Source of the DNA: Amphiduros pacificus
Taxonomy: Eukaryota; Annelida; Polychaeta; Phyllodocida; Hesionidae
NCBI GenBank assembly: GCA_949316495.1
Contig: OX439005.1
Span: 23,896,217-23,960,216 of the forward strand
Length of the DNA: 64,000 bases
Direction of reading: 5' to 3'
Position 1 is the stretch's first letter; each line of letters starts with the position of its first letter. The translations under genes and the position numbers were made by a program. Under the pieces are notes generated by a model, which saw only the letters and a list, made by a program, of their open reading frames with translations, searched no databases and was not told the origin of the DNA. Shown here one piece after another: positions 37,480-48,504 of the stretch.

Positions 37480-39879
37480 TAGAATTTGCTCAAAATATTT
37501 CATATTCACATTTTTAAAGGTTTGATTTACTATAAAAATAAATATCATTGCTGATGGATAATGAACATTTTACTCATATATTGTCTGAAAAGTGATCTTT
37601 TGTTTATTCTGGGTAAATACAAGATTTAGCTTACAGCTAATTTCAAACTTGGCTGGGTTGCCTTACATTAAAATATGTGAAATGTAAAAAAAACAGGATG
37701 TGCACTTGTGATTTACAGAAAAGTAAAATCAATAAAAAAAGTGACTTAAGGTATCTAGCTTTAAACTGTCTAACTGTAGCTGATTCTTGAATATTTACAT
37801 CAAGAGAGTTCCATATATGACTAGACTCATACTTAAGCCTTTTTTTGTGAAATACTGCAATTTGAATGAAATGGTCTGCAAAAGTCCATTTGGGCAGATC
37901 TTGTGTTATGTTTATGACAATTTGTAAGTTTACTCAGTACATTCAGTGTGCCATCATCAGTGAACATTTGAGCTATGTGTCTCCAGTAACAATTTGTCGT
38001 GGTCCAATAACTTTATTCTTGCTCCTTCCACATTATTACTACATAGGCGTGCCAATTTAATTTTTGCATGTCTCAAAGTGTGATGCATCCTTGAAATGTA
38101 TAGCTTTTTTGCCTCTCCTTGTGGAAATCTGTACAATGTTTTTCAAGATTTTGTTCTTAGGCATGAGACGTTATGTTTGGAGGTACATTGCCTCAACGTT
38201 ATTTGTAGAGAGGAGCTAGAGTTGCTTGATAACCATATCATGCTTCAATCTGAAAATAGATACACACATTTTTACAATGTAAATTGCATGACAATTAGAT
38301 ATGAATGAATTAAATATGAAAAATTATGATAAAAATAGATTCCCTGCCTGTAATCGACAACTTCCTGTAGTATCCTAACAACTTCCTGTAGTATTCTCAT
38401 ATCGTCTTCAGAAAATCGAAAGTGGCGCTGCCCATCATCGCCAAAACACCACCGCCATGACACACAAGAGTGGATATTGTACAATGTTGATGGTCCCCAC
38501 CTAAACAAGACAAAATATTCAAATATTCCTTCTGGCCTTTTCAACTGCAACATAGAAGTCGCAATCATCTTGAGAATACTTCTTATGCATCTTTCTGTGA
38601 GAATGTGTATCAAGATCTTCTGCGCTGATGAACTGGCAGAGCCAAACAACCCTTTGACAGCCTGTAAGTGACGCTGTAAATTTCCTGGCCTGGCCACATT
38701 TTACAAGTTGTGTACACAGACGTTGTTCAATATTTGTTTTCTCCATGCCTATCCTATTTAGGGCTGAGAAGATGCATCTGACAACAGGAAGTCGATTTTT
38801 TTCAGGATTGGGAACCCCCCTGTGTTGTCCATTGAGCCTTGGTTGGATTGATATACACAGTATCTTTGGCAACAAAAGTTTCATTATCTTCATTGTGCTG
38901 TAACAGTTCATTGCTTGCAAGCTTTTCCTTTTTTGGAACCTTTTTTCATCAAGCGCAGATAAGTTTAAAATTGCCAATACTATCCTTAGACTATTCATTG
39001 GTGTATCAGAGGTTGTAATATACTGACCAAGATGTTGATTTGCCTCACATATTGACCGTCCTTTCCATTTTGTTGGATATACAAAACAAGGTCATTTGCA
39101 TCAAGGAGGAGTTTTCATATGAGCTGTATATGTAGAGGACTTGATTTCTGTTAATAATTCCATGTTTACCAGTCGTTTTCCTTTGATAAAAGTGTCTTGT
39201 TTAGTGTCATTGATAGAGTGGACCATCTCTACCTTGGCGCCCAGGACTGTCGACATCCTTTTCATGTCTGCCATATTTCCTGTTAGGTAAGGTATTTGCC
39301 AGTATTCTTTATGTTGAATAATCACCAACTGGCCTCATGTTGGTGTTTTTAGTACATTGTATGTCCTTTGACATTTTGGTTTAAATATATTTAGGTTTAA
39401 ATCATAATAATTTATGTTTATCATAATTATTCATAAAAAATATGCGAAATATCCATATATCCATTTAAAGTAAAGAAATATAACGTTAATAACGTTAATA
39501 AATTGACTTATCAATGTGTTTGGTATACTTTTGTGCTTTAATAGCTGTTACAAATATAAAATTGAAGTAGATATACATAGTTTTCCGCAAAATAAGACAG
39601 ATTTTAAAGCTTTCTTAGAGATATCCAGGAAATAAGAAATGAAATTAACAAATTATAAATTGACAATTTAAAGGAATTCTCCCATAGTGTGGGAATATAT
39701 TTTGGGGGTATTTGTCAAGAGAATCGTCTAAATTTTATAATTCTTAGGGGAAAAAAACCATTTACTGCCAATGTTTTCACACAATCCTTGACTTTTTGAC
39801 CATATGTTTTTAATTTCAAAGTATGCTCCAAGATTATCCTTCTGATGTAAAAATGATAAATGAATTTAGCCGTCACACA

Positions 39880-39885
39880 TTTATT
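39880..39885 (-). terminator. Candidate poly(A) signal AATAAA
   Basis: This is the first AATAAA on the minus strand after the stop codon at 40114, about 230 bp downstream. Confidence 0.5.
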
Positions 39886-40113
39886 TACTGACAAATGTAA
39901 TTTGCATCAATAGAAATATATTTTTACTCGAATGAATAAATAAGGATTAACTGAAACATTATTGTTAAAACATGGTTTGCTTATGAATATATGAATAATG
40001 CTTTTAAAATTATTTATCACAGGTCACCTGCATTATGGAGCAAATATTAGACAACTCCAAGCCGACTGTATTTGTCGATACATTTCTACATGTAGATCGA
40101 TACAAATATAGTT

Positions 40114-41106
40114 CTATTTGTTAACAAGAGAGGTTCCTAGTAAGCTGGATGTGGTCCTTTTTGCCCTGGACATAAGCATGGTATCTACGTTGTCAACCTG
40201 ATTCTCTCCACTTGAGTCCACTCTGCTACGTCCCATCCCAGATAAATCACTGCTCATATTTGATGGTCCTCGCAAATAGATCATCTCATTTTTGGTAACA
40301 TCTCTTGGTCTTGTTTCTGTAGCGTTTTTAATATGATTGTTAGATCTTAAGGAATCTGATTTTACATTCCCAGGACTAAAGAGTGTCCCTCTTGATCTAT
40401 TAGTGTCGGGAGCTTCTGGTTTTGATGTATTCACAACATCATCAGCTTCTCTTCTGGGAAATGGTACATCTTCCAGTGTTTTCTGTGTAGAGTGTGATAT
40501 ATAAGACCGATTTGGTGTCTGGACAGATTTTCTATCTGTCTCTCTTGCGATATTGCTTTGATAGTATCTCGTCTTAGACTTGGAGACGCTGTTAAGTCGC
40601 TCCCCTGTTGAATGGTTTGTTGTGTGAGTGTTCACTGTACTGGCACATCCTACAGACCCATGTTGAAACTTTGAAAGTTCCACATCTTGGCCTAAGCTAA
40701 CTGAATAATCCTCGGTACATGCAGGATTATTCAAACTCTCCACGTATCCACTGAGAGACGAGTCCAAGTTATAAATCGATGGTGCAGTCGGTTTGTATGT
40801 TTGTGGTCTGACGCCTGGCCTGATTATGATAGCTTTGATGATGGGGATATTGGGCCCAGGGGGCGCTGGTGGTGGCCCCAGTCTGTGCATGTATTCTAGA
40901 AGACTTGTATCACTACCTGACAAACCAATGGTCATCTGGGGGCGCGTCAGGCGGATGTGCTCTGGAGAATGGCTTCCAGTCCTGTGGTCAAGCGGTGTGG
41001 TCAGTACAGCCCTAGTATGACCAGATGGCCGGATCTCATAATGCTCATGCCATCTTCTTGTTTTATTCCTACTTGAACCTCCTCCCATTTGTTTAGCTGA
41101 TCTCAT
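40114..41106 (-). CDS. Unrecognised protein, 330 aa, single exon or last exon
   Basis: The minus-strand frame is open from a stop at 41178. The first ATG is at 41106, giving 330 residues; a second follows at 41088. The N-terminal third is basic and ends in a Pro-rich stretch (GPPPAPPGPN). The rest is polar, rich in Ser, Thr, Asn and Arg, and looks disordered. There is no signal peptide, membrane segment or known domain. The reading frame is long, with even codon use and a Pro/Gly-rich core, which supports real coding. It is arranged head to head with the tetraspanin gene at 41532, with 425 bp between start codons and three CRE motifs in the gap, so the two may share a promoter. An upstream spliced exon is not excluded. 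I do not recognise it and assign no function. Confidence 0.7.
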   Translation of the reverse strand: MRSAKQMGGGSSRNKTRRWHEHYEIRPSGHTRAVLTTPLDHRTGSHSPEHIRLTRPQMTIGLSGSDTSLLEYMHRLGPPPAPPGPNIPIIKAIIIRPGVRPQTYKPTAPSIYNLDSSLSGYVESLNNPACTEDYSVSLGQDVELSKFQHGSVGCASTVNTHTTNHSTGERLNSVSKSKTRYYQSNIARETDRKSVQTPNRSYISHSTQKTLEDVPFPRREADDVVNTSKPEAPDTNRSRGTLFSPGNVKSDSLRSNNHIKNATETRPRDVTKNEMIYLRGPSNMSSDLSGMGRSRVDSSGENQVDNVDTMLMSRAKRTTSSLLGTSLVNK

Positions 41107-41292
41107 CCAGTGATAATTCACAAAAAATACATATTTAGATTGTGTAGGATCCTTTTTCAAAATTATTATTCCATTTTACAACTAAAGATGACTGAGAAAT
41201 CTGACAAATTTTCCCATTCTCCAATATCAATGATATGAAACATCTCAAGGTCGTAATATGGATTTTCAACATGGGATTCCCAACAAAAGATA

Positions 41293-41357
41293 TGACGTCA
41301 TGACAAAATCATGACGTCATCATTGTATTGTTTTAAACAATTGTAGTAATGACGTAA
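41293..41357. promoter_or_regulatory. Three CRE-type sites in a divergent promoter
   Basis: TGACGTCA occurs at 41293-41300 and 41312-41319, and the variant TGACGTAA at 41350-41357. A YY1-like GCCATCTTG follows at about 41370-41378. All lie between the divergent start codons at 41106 (minus) and 41532 (plus). These match binding sites of CREB/ATF bZIP factors, so cAMP- or stress-responsive control of one or both genes is likely but not shown. Confidence 0.6.
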
Positions 41358-41531
41358 CAATGGTGCATCGCCATCTTGTAAAGTTGTCAACAAAAGTTCA
41401 AAACATGAATGTTTTTTGAGGAAATTGGCATTTACTTCGTGCATGATGCATTTGACATTTCTTAACTTGGATGGTTGGAGAACCCATCCTGGATAAGATA
41501 ATGTGACGGTGAAGACACTGAGTTGTGGAGA

Positions 41532-44500
41532 ATGGCGGTGCTCGCAGTATGGCTGGGGGAGGTTGGCCGAGGCAGGTTGGGGATTTTGCTGGCCTTGCTG
41601 AACTGCCTCGCGGCCTTCACGGGAACCCTGATGGTGGCCGCGGGGCTCTACATCCTGCTCAAGATAGACAGCAAACTGTCCGTCCTGGAGGGCTACACCT
41701 CAGGTCCCCTGCCCGCCATGCTCATCTCAAGCGGAGCGGTGGTCGCGGGTATCCACCTGGCCGGCGCCAAGATATGCCTCAGCGTGGCTTTCTACAGGAC
41801 GAGGGAGAGGTGCATGAGCTGTCTGATGCTCTACCAGTTGGCTGTCATTGCGCTCTTCTGTCTGGTCATCGCCACCTCCATTATGACGACAACACACGGA
41901 AGTTTCGCTGATGACATTATCAGGAAAAAGTTTTTGAATGCCATGGGAAAATACGCGAATGATGTGAAGGTGAAAGAGACGATAGACCTGATGCAGGTAG
42001 AGTTCAGATGTTGTGGAGGGAAGGGCCACTCTGATTGGTTCAGTGTACCCTGGATCAACTCCAAATATATGGATCCATATCAGAGGTAAACTTTTACTAT
42101 GTTTCACCTTTTATTTTTTTCTTGTAGCTGTGGATATCAAAGATTTCCAGGCTTTCATAAAGCTTTTTAAATTCAAAATAATTTCTACTGCAATATATCT
42201 AATTTTGGATTTAGTATTTTTAGGACACGAAAAAACATATCATGGTTGTTTTGATATTTGTTATTAAGTCCTCCATTGTGTACTTTTGGTGTGGGATTAC
42301 TCTCTCAGATGTTTTGTTATTGACAATGTGTAAAATACAATATAAAAGCTAACACTATATGTATATCTCAGATTGTGATTTTGATGATAGATGTATTAGG
42401 CATTCTTAAATGGTATGCGATCATCCACAATCATCCACATTTATTATATGTTCTTACTTATAAATGGCAAATATAATGGTCATTGTTCTTCAATTTTCAC
42501 CATTCTCAAAGAAATCATAGTCTCTGCTAGTATACTATCTGTAGTCTCCATCTTGAGTTTTACCGATGTTCATATTTGATGTGATATTATTATTAACAGC
42601 AGAACAGCAGGAGACAATGTTCCATGGAGTTGTTGTGACCCAGAGGCCAGCCGTCCCTGTATCCATGATAGGGTTACAATGGAGGGTAGAAACTATGACC
42701 CTGTTCAACACCTCACCCTGTATGCCACTGGCTGTGTCGAGGCCATCATTCGCTACCAGAGGAACAGCGTCCTCAAAGCAGCCACCGGCATCTCATGCGC
42801 TGTCCTTGCTTTACAAGTAAGACTTCATGTATAGTGTTCAAAAACATGGCAAACATGTCACTTTTGTCCTGTGTAGTTATGATTGTAGAATTTAACATTC
42901 TCCAGCCTTGGATATTTACCAGAAATTTTCCTTCCTTGAATTTATTTGTAAGCGAAAATATAAATGTTACATGTAATATGAAAATCATGACAATTATGAA
43001 CGTTATATGCTGTTGATTTTGCAGGTGGTTGCTTTTGTTTTATGCCGATATCTGCAGACCTCTATAGACACTGCGTACGCCCGTGGCCGACCCCGCAGCA
43101 CGACGCAGGGCTATTTCTGTGCTCGCTGTCCATGCTCCGATGCCTCACTGTCCGATATAAGGTCATACAGCTCCCTGAGGTCCGACACACACAGATATCA
43201 CACATCTCCATATCGTAAGTGACTTTAAACATTAACAACATATCTCTTGTGAAGTTAAGTAAATTTATTTTAAAATATTTTCTCGATAGATATACATGTA
43301 CATATTCTGCCTTTATAAAGATTTAATCTGTCATTTCTATTTTAATTAGGAATAAAATAGACACAATTTTTTATAACTATAATACAAAAATCAAACAACT
43401 CGCCAAAAGTGTAAAAGAATTATAAAAAATACCTTAATGATAGAAAAACTTCCATGTTTAAACCGAATCATTTACTTTTTAAATTAGTTTAAATTCTCCC
43501 TTATGAGCCAAATGCAGTTGAGCATTATGCAGTAAGTGAAGGAGGATATTAACTGTCATCCTTCCTGGTCGGCTTAATCTTGTCCTCTACGTTTATATGT
43601 ATATATTTTGCAATACTTGTGTAATTATTGATACTTGTATAATCCAAAATACAATGTATAATCATTGATACTAGTATCATCCAAAAATACAATGGGAGAC
43701 AGTAGTTGGTCTCTCTCTCAAACTCCACCAGAGGGCGACATGGTGAACCTATCAGTAATAGTTTGCGTGTGCCTCTGGTGGACAGTGTGTCTCTCTCTCT
43801 CAGCCACCTGGAATGTTCAGTGCCACTTTCTTGGTATCTAAATATTGTGCCAGTTTGTGACTTCTGCACTTCAGAGATGTGGGGGTGTTGGGGCTGCCTG
43901 ACATTTTTGAGGCATTATTTTCTTTGCCAAAGTAACTCTATTCTGGGCATGCAAAGCTGGGTAAATAATGCTAGAGATCAAGTATTACGCAATTTACGGG
44001 CATTTCCAGGAAAAAGGGAAATTAAAAATTTTAAATTGAGCCAAGCGGTGAATGCATTCGGACGTGTAAGCTCATTATTGGTGCAAACAAAAAACACATG
44101 ACGTCCATAATTTGGTCGAGATATGCATTAAATTCTCTGAAGGGCCCTAACACTTTATGGCACAGCTATATTAATGTTAAAAATAAGTAAAATTCAATAT
44201 GTTGTAAGATTTAAATGATGGATGCATTCATAATTAGGCAACATATATCATACTTTGGCTGATGAGCTTTTACAGAGCTAACCATGTCAGTGCAATTCAG
44301 TCTAAAGAGAAGTTTACTCACGTAATATTTATTCTTACAGGGCATAGAAAAAGGTCATCATCATCTTCCTCATCAGACTCGCACAAAGGAAAAAGACTCT
44401 GGCATGGACTTCGCAAATTTGGTAAAAGGAGAAATTCTTCAAACTACAAATTAAAACACCACCCAAGCGATTTGTCAAGCAGATATCATCATCATAGAGA

Positions 44501-45638
44501 TTCAGATGAACGTCAACATCGTCACCATAGAGATTCAGATGAACGTCGACATCATCACCATAGAGATTCAGATGAACGTCGACATCATCACCATAGAGAT
44601 TCAGATGAACGTCGACGTCGCCATAGAGATTCAGATTCAGATGATGAGCGGAATCAACGCCACAAACGTAGAAAATCTTCTCATAGTCTGCAGCTAGAAG
44701 CTGCTGAGAGGTTCCTGGCAGAGACACCTCATCATGCTGACAGTGATATTGGCCTTGGAAGAGGAAGGGGTCTAGAAGATATGGATATAGATATCAGTGG
44801 GCATAGTGGAGAAGGAAAACCTGATAAAGAGAGTAAGTTAGAGAAGAAAGAAAGAAAGCAGACGGAAAAACAAGAAAAAAAGGATAAAAAGCAAGAAAAA
44901 AAGGATAAGAAGCAGGGAAAAAAACAAGAAAAGAAGGATAAAAAGCAAGAAAAAAAGGATAAGAAGGAGGAAAAGAAACAAGAAAAAAAGGACAAAAAGC
45001 AAGACAAAAAGGATAAAAAGAGTGAACGTAAGAATGAGAAAAAAACTAAAAAAGATGCCAAAAAGAAAGAGAAAGAAGGTTCAAAAGATAACAAAAAGAG
45101 AGAAATGAAAGAGAAAAAAGAGAAGAAAAAGACTGAAAAGAAAGAGAAAAAGCAAACTAAGGATAAGGATAAAAAATCCGGCATGAAAAGTAAAAAGAGC
45201 AGTGATAAAAAGAAAAATGAAAAATCCAAGGACAAAACAATGTCGAAATCTGACAAGAAAAAGGAAAAGAAGCAGAAAAAAAGCAAAGACAGAAAAGATG
45301 CTTCGAAGAATAAGAAGAAAAAAGTTACAGATACAAAGGCAAAGAAGAAGAGTAAGACTGGCAAAGCAAAGACTAAAACAAAAAAAGAAAAAAGTCCTAG
45401 GTCAAAACCTAAGAAAACCAAAATGAAGAAAACGAAAAGACCTAAGTCAAAACTTAAGAAAACCAAAATGAAGAAGACGAAAAGACCCAAGACAAAACTG
45501 AAAAAGCATAAAATAAAAAAACCAAAGAGGTCAAAGTTTAAAAGAAAGAAACCAAAATTCAAGAAACCGAAACATTCAAAAAAATTTGGAAGTAAAAAAT
45601 CTGGGCGCAGAGGTATGTTTGGAAAGAAGAGGCGCTGA
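41532..45638 (+). CDS. Peripherin/ROM1-like tetraspanin with long His- and Lys-rich tail, 752 aa
   Basis: Exons are 41532-42085, 42600-42816, 43025-43214 and 44341-45638. Phases match at each junction, for 753 codons with the stop. Four membrane segments flank a large extracellular loop with the tetraspanin signatures ETIDLMQVEFRCCG and VPWSCCDPEASRPC. These match the peripherin-2/ROM1 branch closely, including the spacing to a final GC before TM4. Vertebrate members shape photoreceptor disc rims and are about 350 residues long. Here the last exon adds about 430 residues. First comes a Ser run, then about five decapeptide repeats of the form HHHRDSDERR, a short acidic linker, and finally a very long Lys-rich tract built of KKDKKQEKK-like units that ends in basic PK/KK repeats. 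The start at 41532 follows TTGTGGAGA; no earlier in-frame ATG exists in the exon. The tail is the odd part. Its in-frame splice and open frame support it, but a transcript would settle it. Confidence 0.85.
43721..43789. repeat. Short hairpin repeat with CTCF-like arms, copy B
   Basis: This is the second copy of the element at 16936-16998, in the last intron of the tetraspanin gene. Arms are CCACCAGAGGGCG (43725-43737) and CCTCTGGTGG (43772-43781). The loop is about 7 bp longer than in copy A, and the flanks AACT and ACAGTGTG are also shared. Confidence 0.75.
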
Positions 45639-45671
45639 AATAGATAAAACTTGCAATGAAATTATTTGTGC

Positions 45672-45677
45672 AATAAA
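45672..45677 (+). terminator. Poly(A) signal AATAAA of the tetraspanin gene
   Basis: AATAAA lies 34 bp after the stop codon at 45636-45638, giving a very short 3' UTR. Confidence 0.65.
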
Positions 45678-45933
45678 AAATATTTTGAGAGCATTTAAAT
45701 TTTTTCCATGGTCAATGATTATCATTATCACATACTTATTTTGTTGTCCTGAAATTTGTACTTTGGAATATTTGGTACATTTCATTTAATCTTATGTTAG
45801 ATTAAAGACCTTGATAACGTCCCAGTGAACAGAGCATGAAGCTACATGCCCTGTTATACTAAATGAGTGGTCTCAATATACAAACTGGTCCCCTGAACCT
45901 CTTCAATTCTTTTTTGTGGGCATTTCTGCTGTC

Positions 45934-46048
<115 letters not shown>

Positions 46049-46149
46049 CTCGCATCAGACAATCAAGTACCATTAAAGCACGAGAATCTCCGTATTTTGA
46101 GCTTGATTTCTTAAAAATCAACTCTTGTTTGTGTTAACCGAAAATAAGA

Positions 46150-46300
46150 TAACTACCAACAAATGGCAAACTGTTCTGATAGCTAGCAACAAATGGCAAA
46201 ATGTTCTGATAACTAGTAACAAATGGCAAACTGTTCTGATAGCTAGTAACAAATGGCAAACTGTTATGATAGCTAGTAACAAATGGCAAACTGTTCTGAA
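46150..46300. repeat. 30-bp tandem repeat, 5 copies
   Basis: The unit AACAAATGGCAAACTGTTCT plus GATAGCTAGT repeats every 30 bp with few changes. Confidence 0.9.
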
Positions 46301-46430
46301 GTCTGCATTTAAGCACGAAAATAATGTGTTGGTGAACATTATCGTATTAAAACATTTATTTTGAAAATATCAAAATTAAAATTAAAGCCTCAAAATTAAA
46401 ATGCTTCTTCAGTGGTTGTGTCACGAAGGG

Positions 46431-47040
46431 CTACGGCTGCAGCTGTAGCACCAGGTTGGATCGTAACCGCTTGTCATCATGACCAGTCGTCAGCAGGCAG
46501 TTGTCAGAGTTGCTGTGGCTTGTGGAGTAGGCTGCATCTACCGAGGTGGGGGCCACTGCAGGATTAGGCTGTGGAGCTCTGCAGTGGTGGGGACATGTAG
46601 GGCTACGGCTGCAGCAGTGGGGAGCAGGTATGTGTCCTCGCTCTCCACGTCGTAGTCTTGCCTGGTGAGATGTTCTCGGAAGGCCCTGGTGTGGTGACAC
46701 TCCAACAGGTAATGCAGGAGAGGCCTGGCTAAGTGTCTGCTGCAGTGAAGGCACTCATGGTCCCTGAGGCGCAGGCGTGGTCCCCGAGGCGCAGGATTTC
46801 TGTCTTGGTACATGGTGGCTTCGCCAGCTAAATCTTTCCCATGGATGCCCACATGACTGGGGATCCCGTGAAGTGTGACTGGGCAACCCTGGGATTGAAG
46901 GAGCTGCATTAGGCCAAGCAGGGAGGTCAGGAGTCTGGTATTCTGCGCTGGTCTGAGGTTTTGGAGAGCTCGTAGGGATGACTTGAGTCCTTATGGATGG
47001 CTACGGGGCCGCTCAATCGGATAGCTGCACTCGATTTTGT
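46431..47040 (-). mobile_element. 5'-truncated LINE fragment (RNase H and C-terminal zinc knuckle)
   Basis: The minus strand encodes the 3' end of a non-LTR retrotransposon ORF2. The frame starts near LKSSLRALQNLRPAQN, then IPSHVGIHGKDLAGEA, the RNase H signature region (families usually read IPSHVGI-GNE-AD). It continues to a CLHCSR...LLHYLLECH zinc-knuckle-like motif typical of I/Jockey-type elements. The reverse transcriptase and endonuclease domains are absent, so it is a dead 5'-truncated copy. The upstream part is broken by frame changes. Base composition is clearly more GC-rich than its surroundings. Confidence 0.75.
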
Positions 47041-47789
47041 AGGGGTCACTACACTGACCTAACAGAGAGCAACTATGACTCATGCTGAACAAAATATAGA
47101 ACATGCTACATTATCGATTGAGACAGATTTCATCATGCCTTGATATATCAAAATCTACAATTTTTATATCTATGTCTGAACCATGAACCACAAACCAGGA
47201 AAAATGAACCAACACGTGCAACGAAAAAATTCCCACATGTTTGTTCATTTGTTTTAGAGTGAGTAAATATCAGCAAGTACAATGGAGAAGTTCGAAGAAA
47301 TTAGCAATCCAGTTCAGTTTTTGTCTTGGAAATGAATGTAATCTTTCAAAAATAAAATCTCAATACACCCAACTCTCAGCTTGAATGGAAAAAAAGAATT
47401 AATGGAACTTCCCTGTGAAAGTTTCAGTTCATATTTCCTGAATGTTTGAATTATTTTTGCATGTGCGCTCCAGGGCTGTAAACATAAACCTTGCCTAAGA
47501 ACATAATAAAATGATGAATGAAGTATCATTTGCCATGAAATATTGCCATTCCTATTCTGGTAAATTTGGTTCTACAACAAAGGAGGCCACAAAATGGACA
47601 CACCATACACGTCTAATTAAAAGTGAGTGGAAAGTCAGAGATTGCAATCGTTCATGATCACCACCTCAGTCTGATGTGGGAAGTAAGTGTAAAACAATAT
47701 CTGGATTGGAATATTCTTTACGTATAAAACACAAACTTCGTTCACAGGACATTTGCATTAATTAATCATACTTAATATATGGAAATCTC
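47041..47789. other. No gene recognised
   Basis: This is intergenic AT-rich sequence between the LINE fragment and the 30-bp array. Confidence 0.4.
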
Positions 47790-48325
47790 CCATCCTCCCA
47801 TCTCATGAAACAGCCCATTCTATCGTCCCATCTCACGAAGCAACCCATCCTATCCTTCCATCTCATGGAGCAGCCCATCCTATCATCCCATCTCATGAAG
47901 CAGCCCATCCTATCCTTCCATCTCACGAAGCAGCCCATCCTATCCTTCCATCTCATGACGCAGCCCATCCTATCCTCCCATCTCATGACGCAGCCCATCC
48001 TATCCTCCCATCTCATAGAGCAGCCCATCCTATCCTCCCATCTCATGGAGCAGCCCATCCTATCCTCCCATCTCATGACGCAGCCCATCCTGTCCTCCCA
48101 TCTCATGACGCAGCCCATCCTATCCTCCCATCTCATGGAGCAGCCCATCCTATCCTCCCATCTCATGGAGCAGTCCATCCTATCCTCCCATCTCATGGAG
48201 CAGCCCATCATATCCTCCCATCTCATGGAGCAGCCCATCCTATCCTTCCATCTCATGGAGCAGTCCATCCTATCCTCCCATCTCATGGAGCAGCCCATCC
48301 TATCCTCCCATCTCATGGGATGCGG
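47790..48325. repeat. 30-bp tandem repeat, about 17-18 copies
   Basis: The unit CCCATCTCATGGAGCAGCCC plus ATCCTATCCT is highly regular, with variants GAAG, GACG and AGAG at one site. Both strands are open throughout because the unit is a multiple of three and holds no stop. The plus-strand frame (10-residue repeats of the MEQPILSSHL type) stays open past the array to a possible splice donor at 48504. Confidence 0.95.
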
Positions 48326-48349
48326 TGAGTCCATCATCTCATCGCATTC

Positions 48350-48504
48350 TATTGAGCAGGCCATCTTTTCCCGTTCCATCCTATGTAGCGCCCCCTGTGA
48401 GAGTACCCGTCTCCCTATTCCATTCCAAGCAGATAACTGGCCAGCCTGGATGGTGATTTGTCACGAGAATCTCAGTGGCAACACTTCAGCAGCTTCACCA
48501 TCAG
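48350..48504 (+). other. Candidate exon downstream of the 30-bp array
   Basis: The repeat frame continues into non-repetitive sequence (DNWPAWMVICHENLSGN) and ends at ATCAG|GTACGG in phase 1. This fits the candidate exon at 49415-49518. The upstream limit is unknown. Support is only open frame, donor and phase match. Confidence 0.25.

Larger units (their letters stand above)
37376..40113. other. No recognised gene; weak coding-like remnant at 38.3-39.3 kb
   Basis: This is mostly AT-rich non-coding sequence. On the minus strand, overlapping frames at 38272-38697, 38519-38998 and 39101-39328 have protein-like composition (several Cys, a GQARKFTASLTGCQ stretch) but lie in different frames and lack clear splice sites. 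They may be a decayed gene or transposon that I cannot name. Confidence 0.35.

Noticed and set aside
40856-40866. CCAGGGGGCGC, a CTCF-like core
   Set aside because: It falls in the Pro/Gly-rich coding part of the 330-residue protein, and the upstream half of the consensus does not match.
44732-45562. 276-codon minus-strand frame rich in Phe, Leu and Ser
   Set aside because: It is the exact antisense of the Lys-rich tail of the tetraspanin. A-rich Lys codons read backwards as Phe/Leu/Ser, and there is no independent support.
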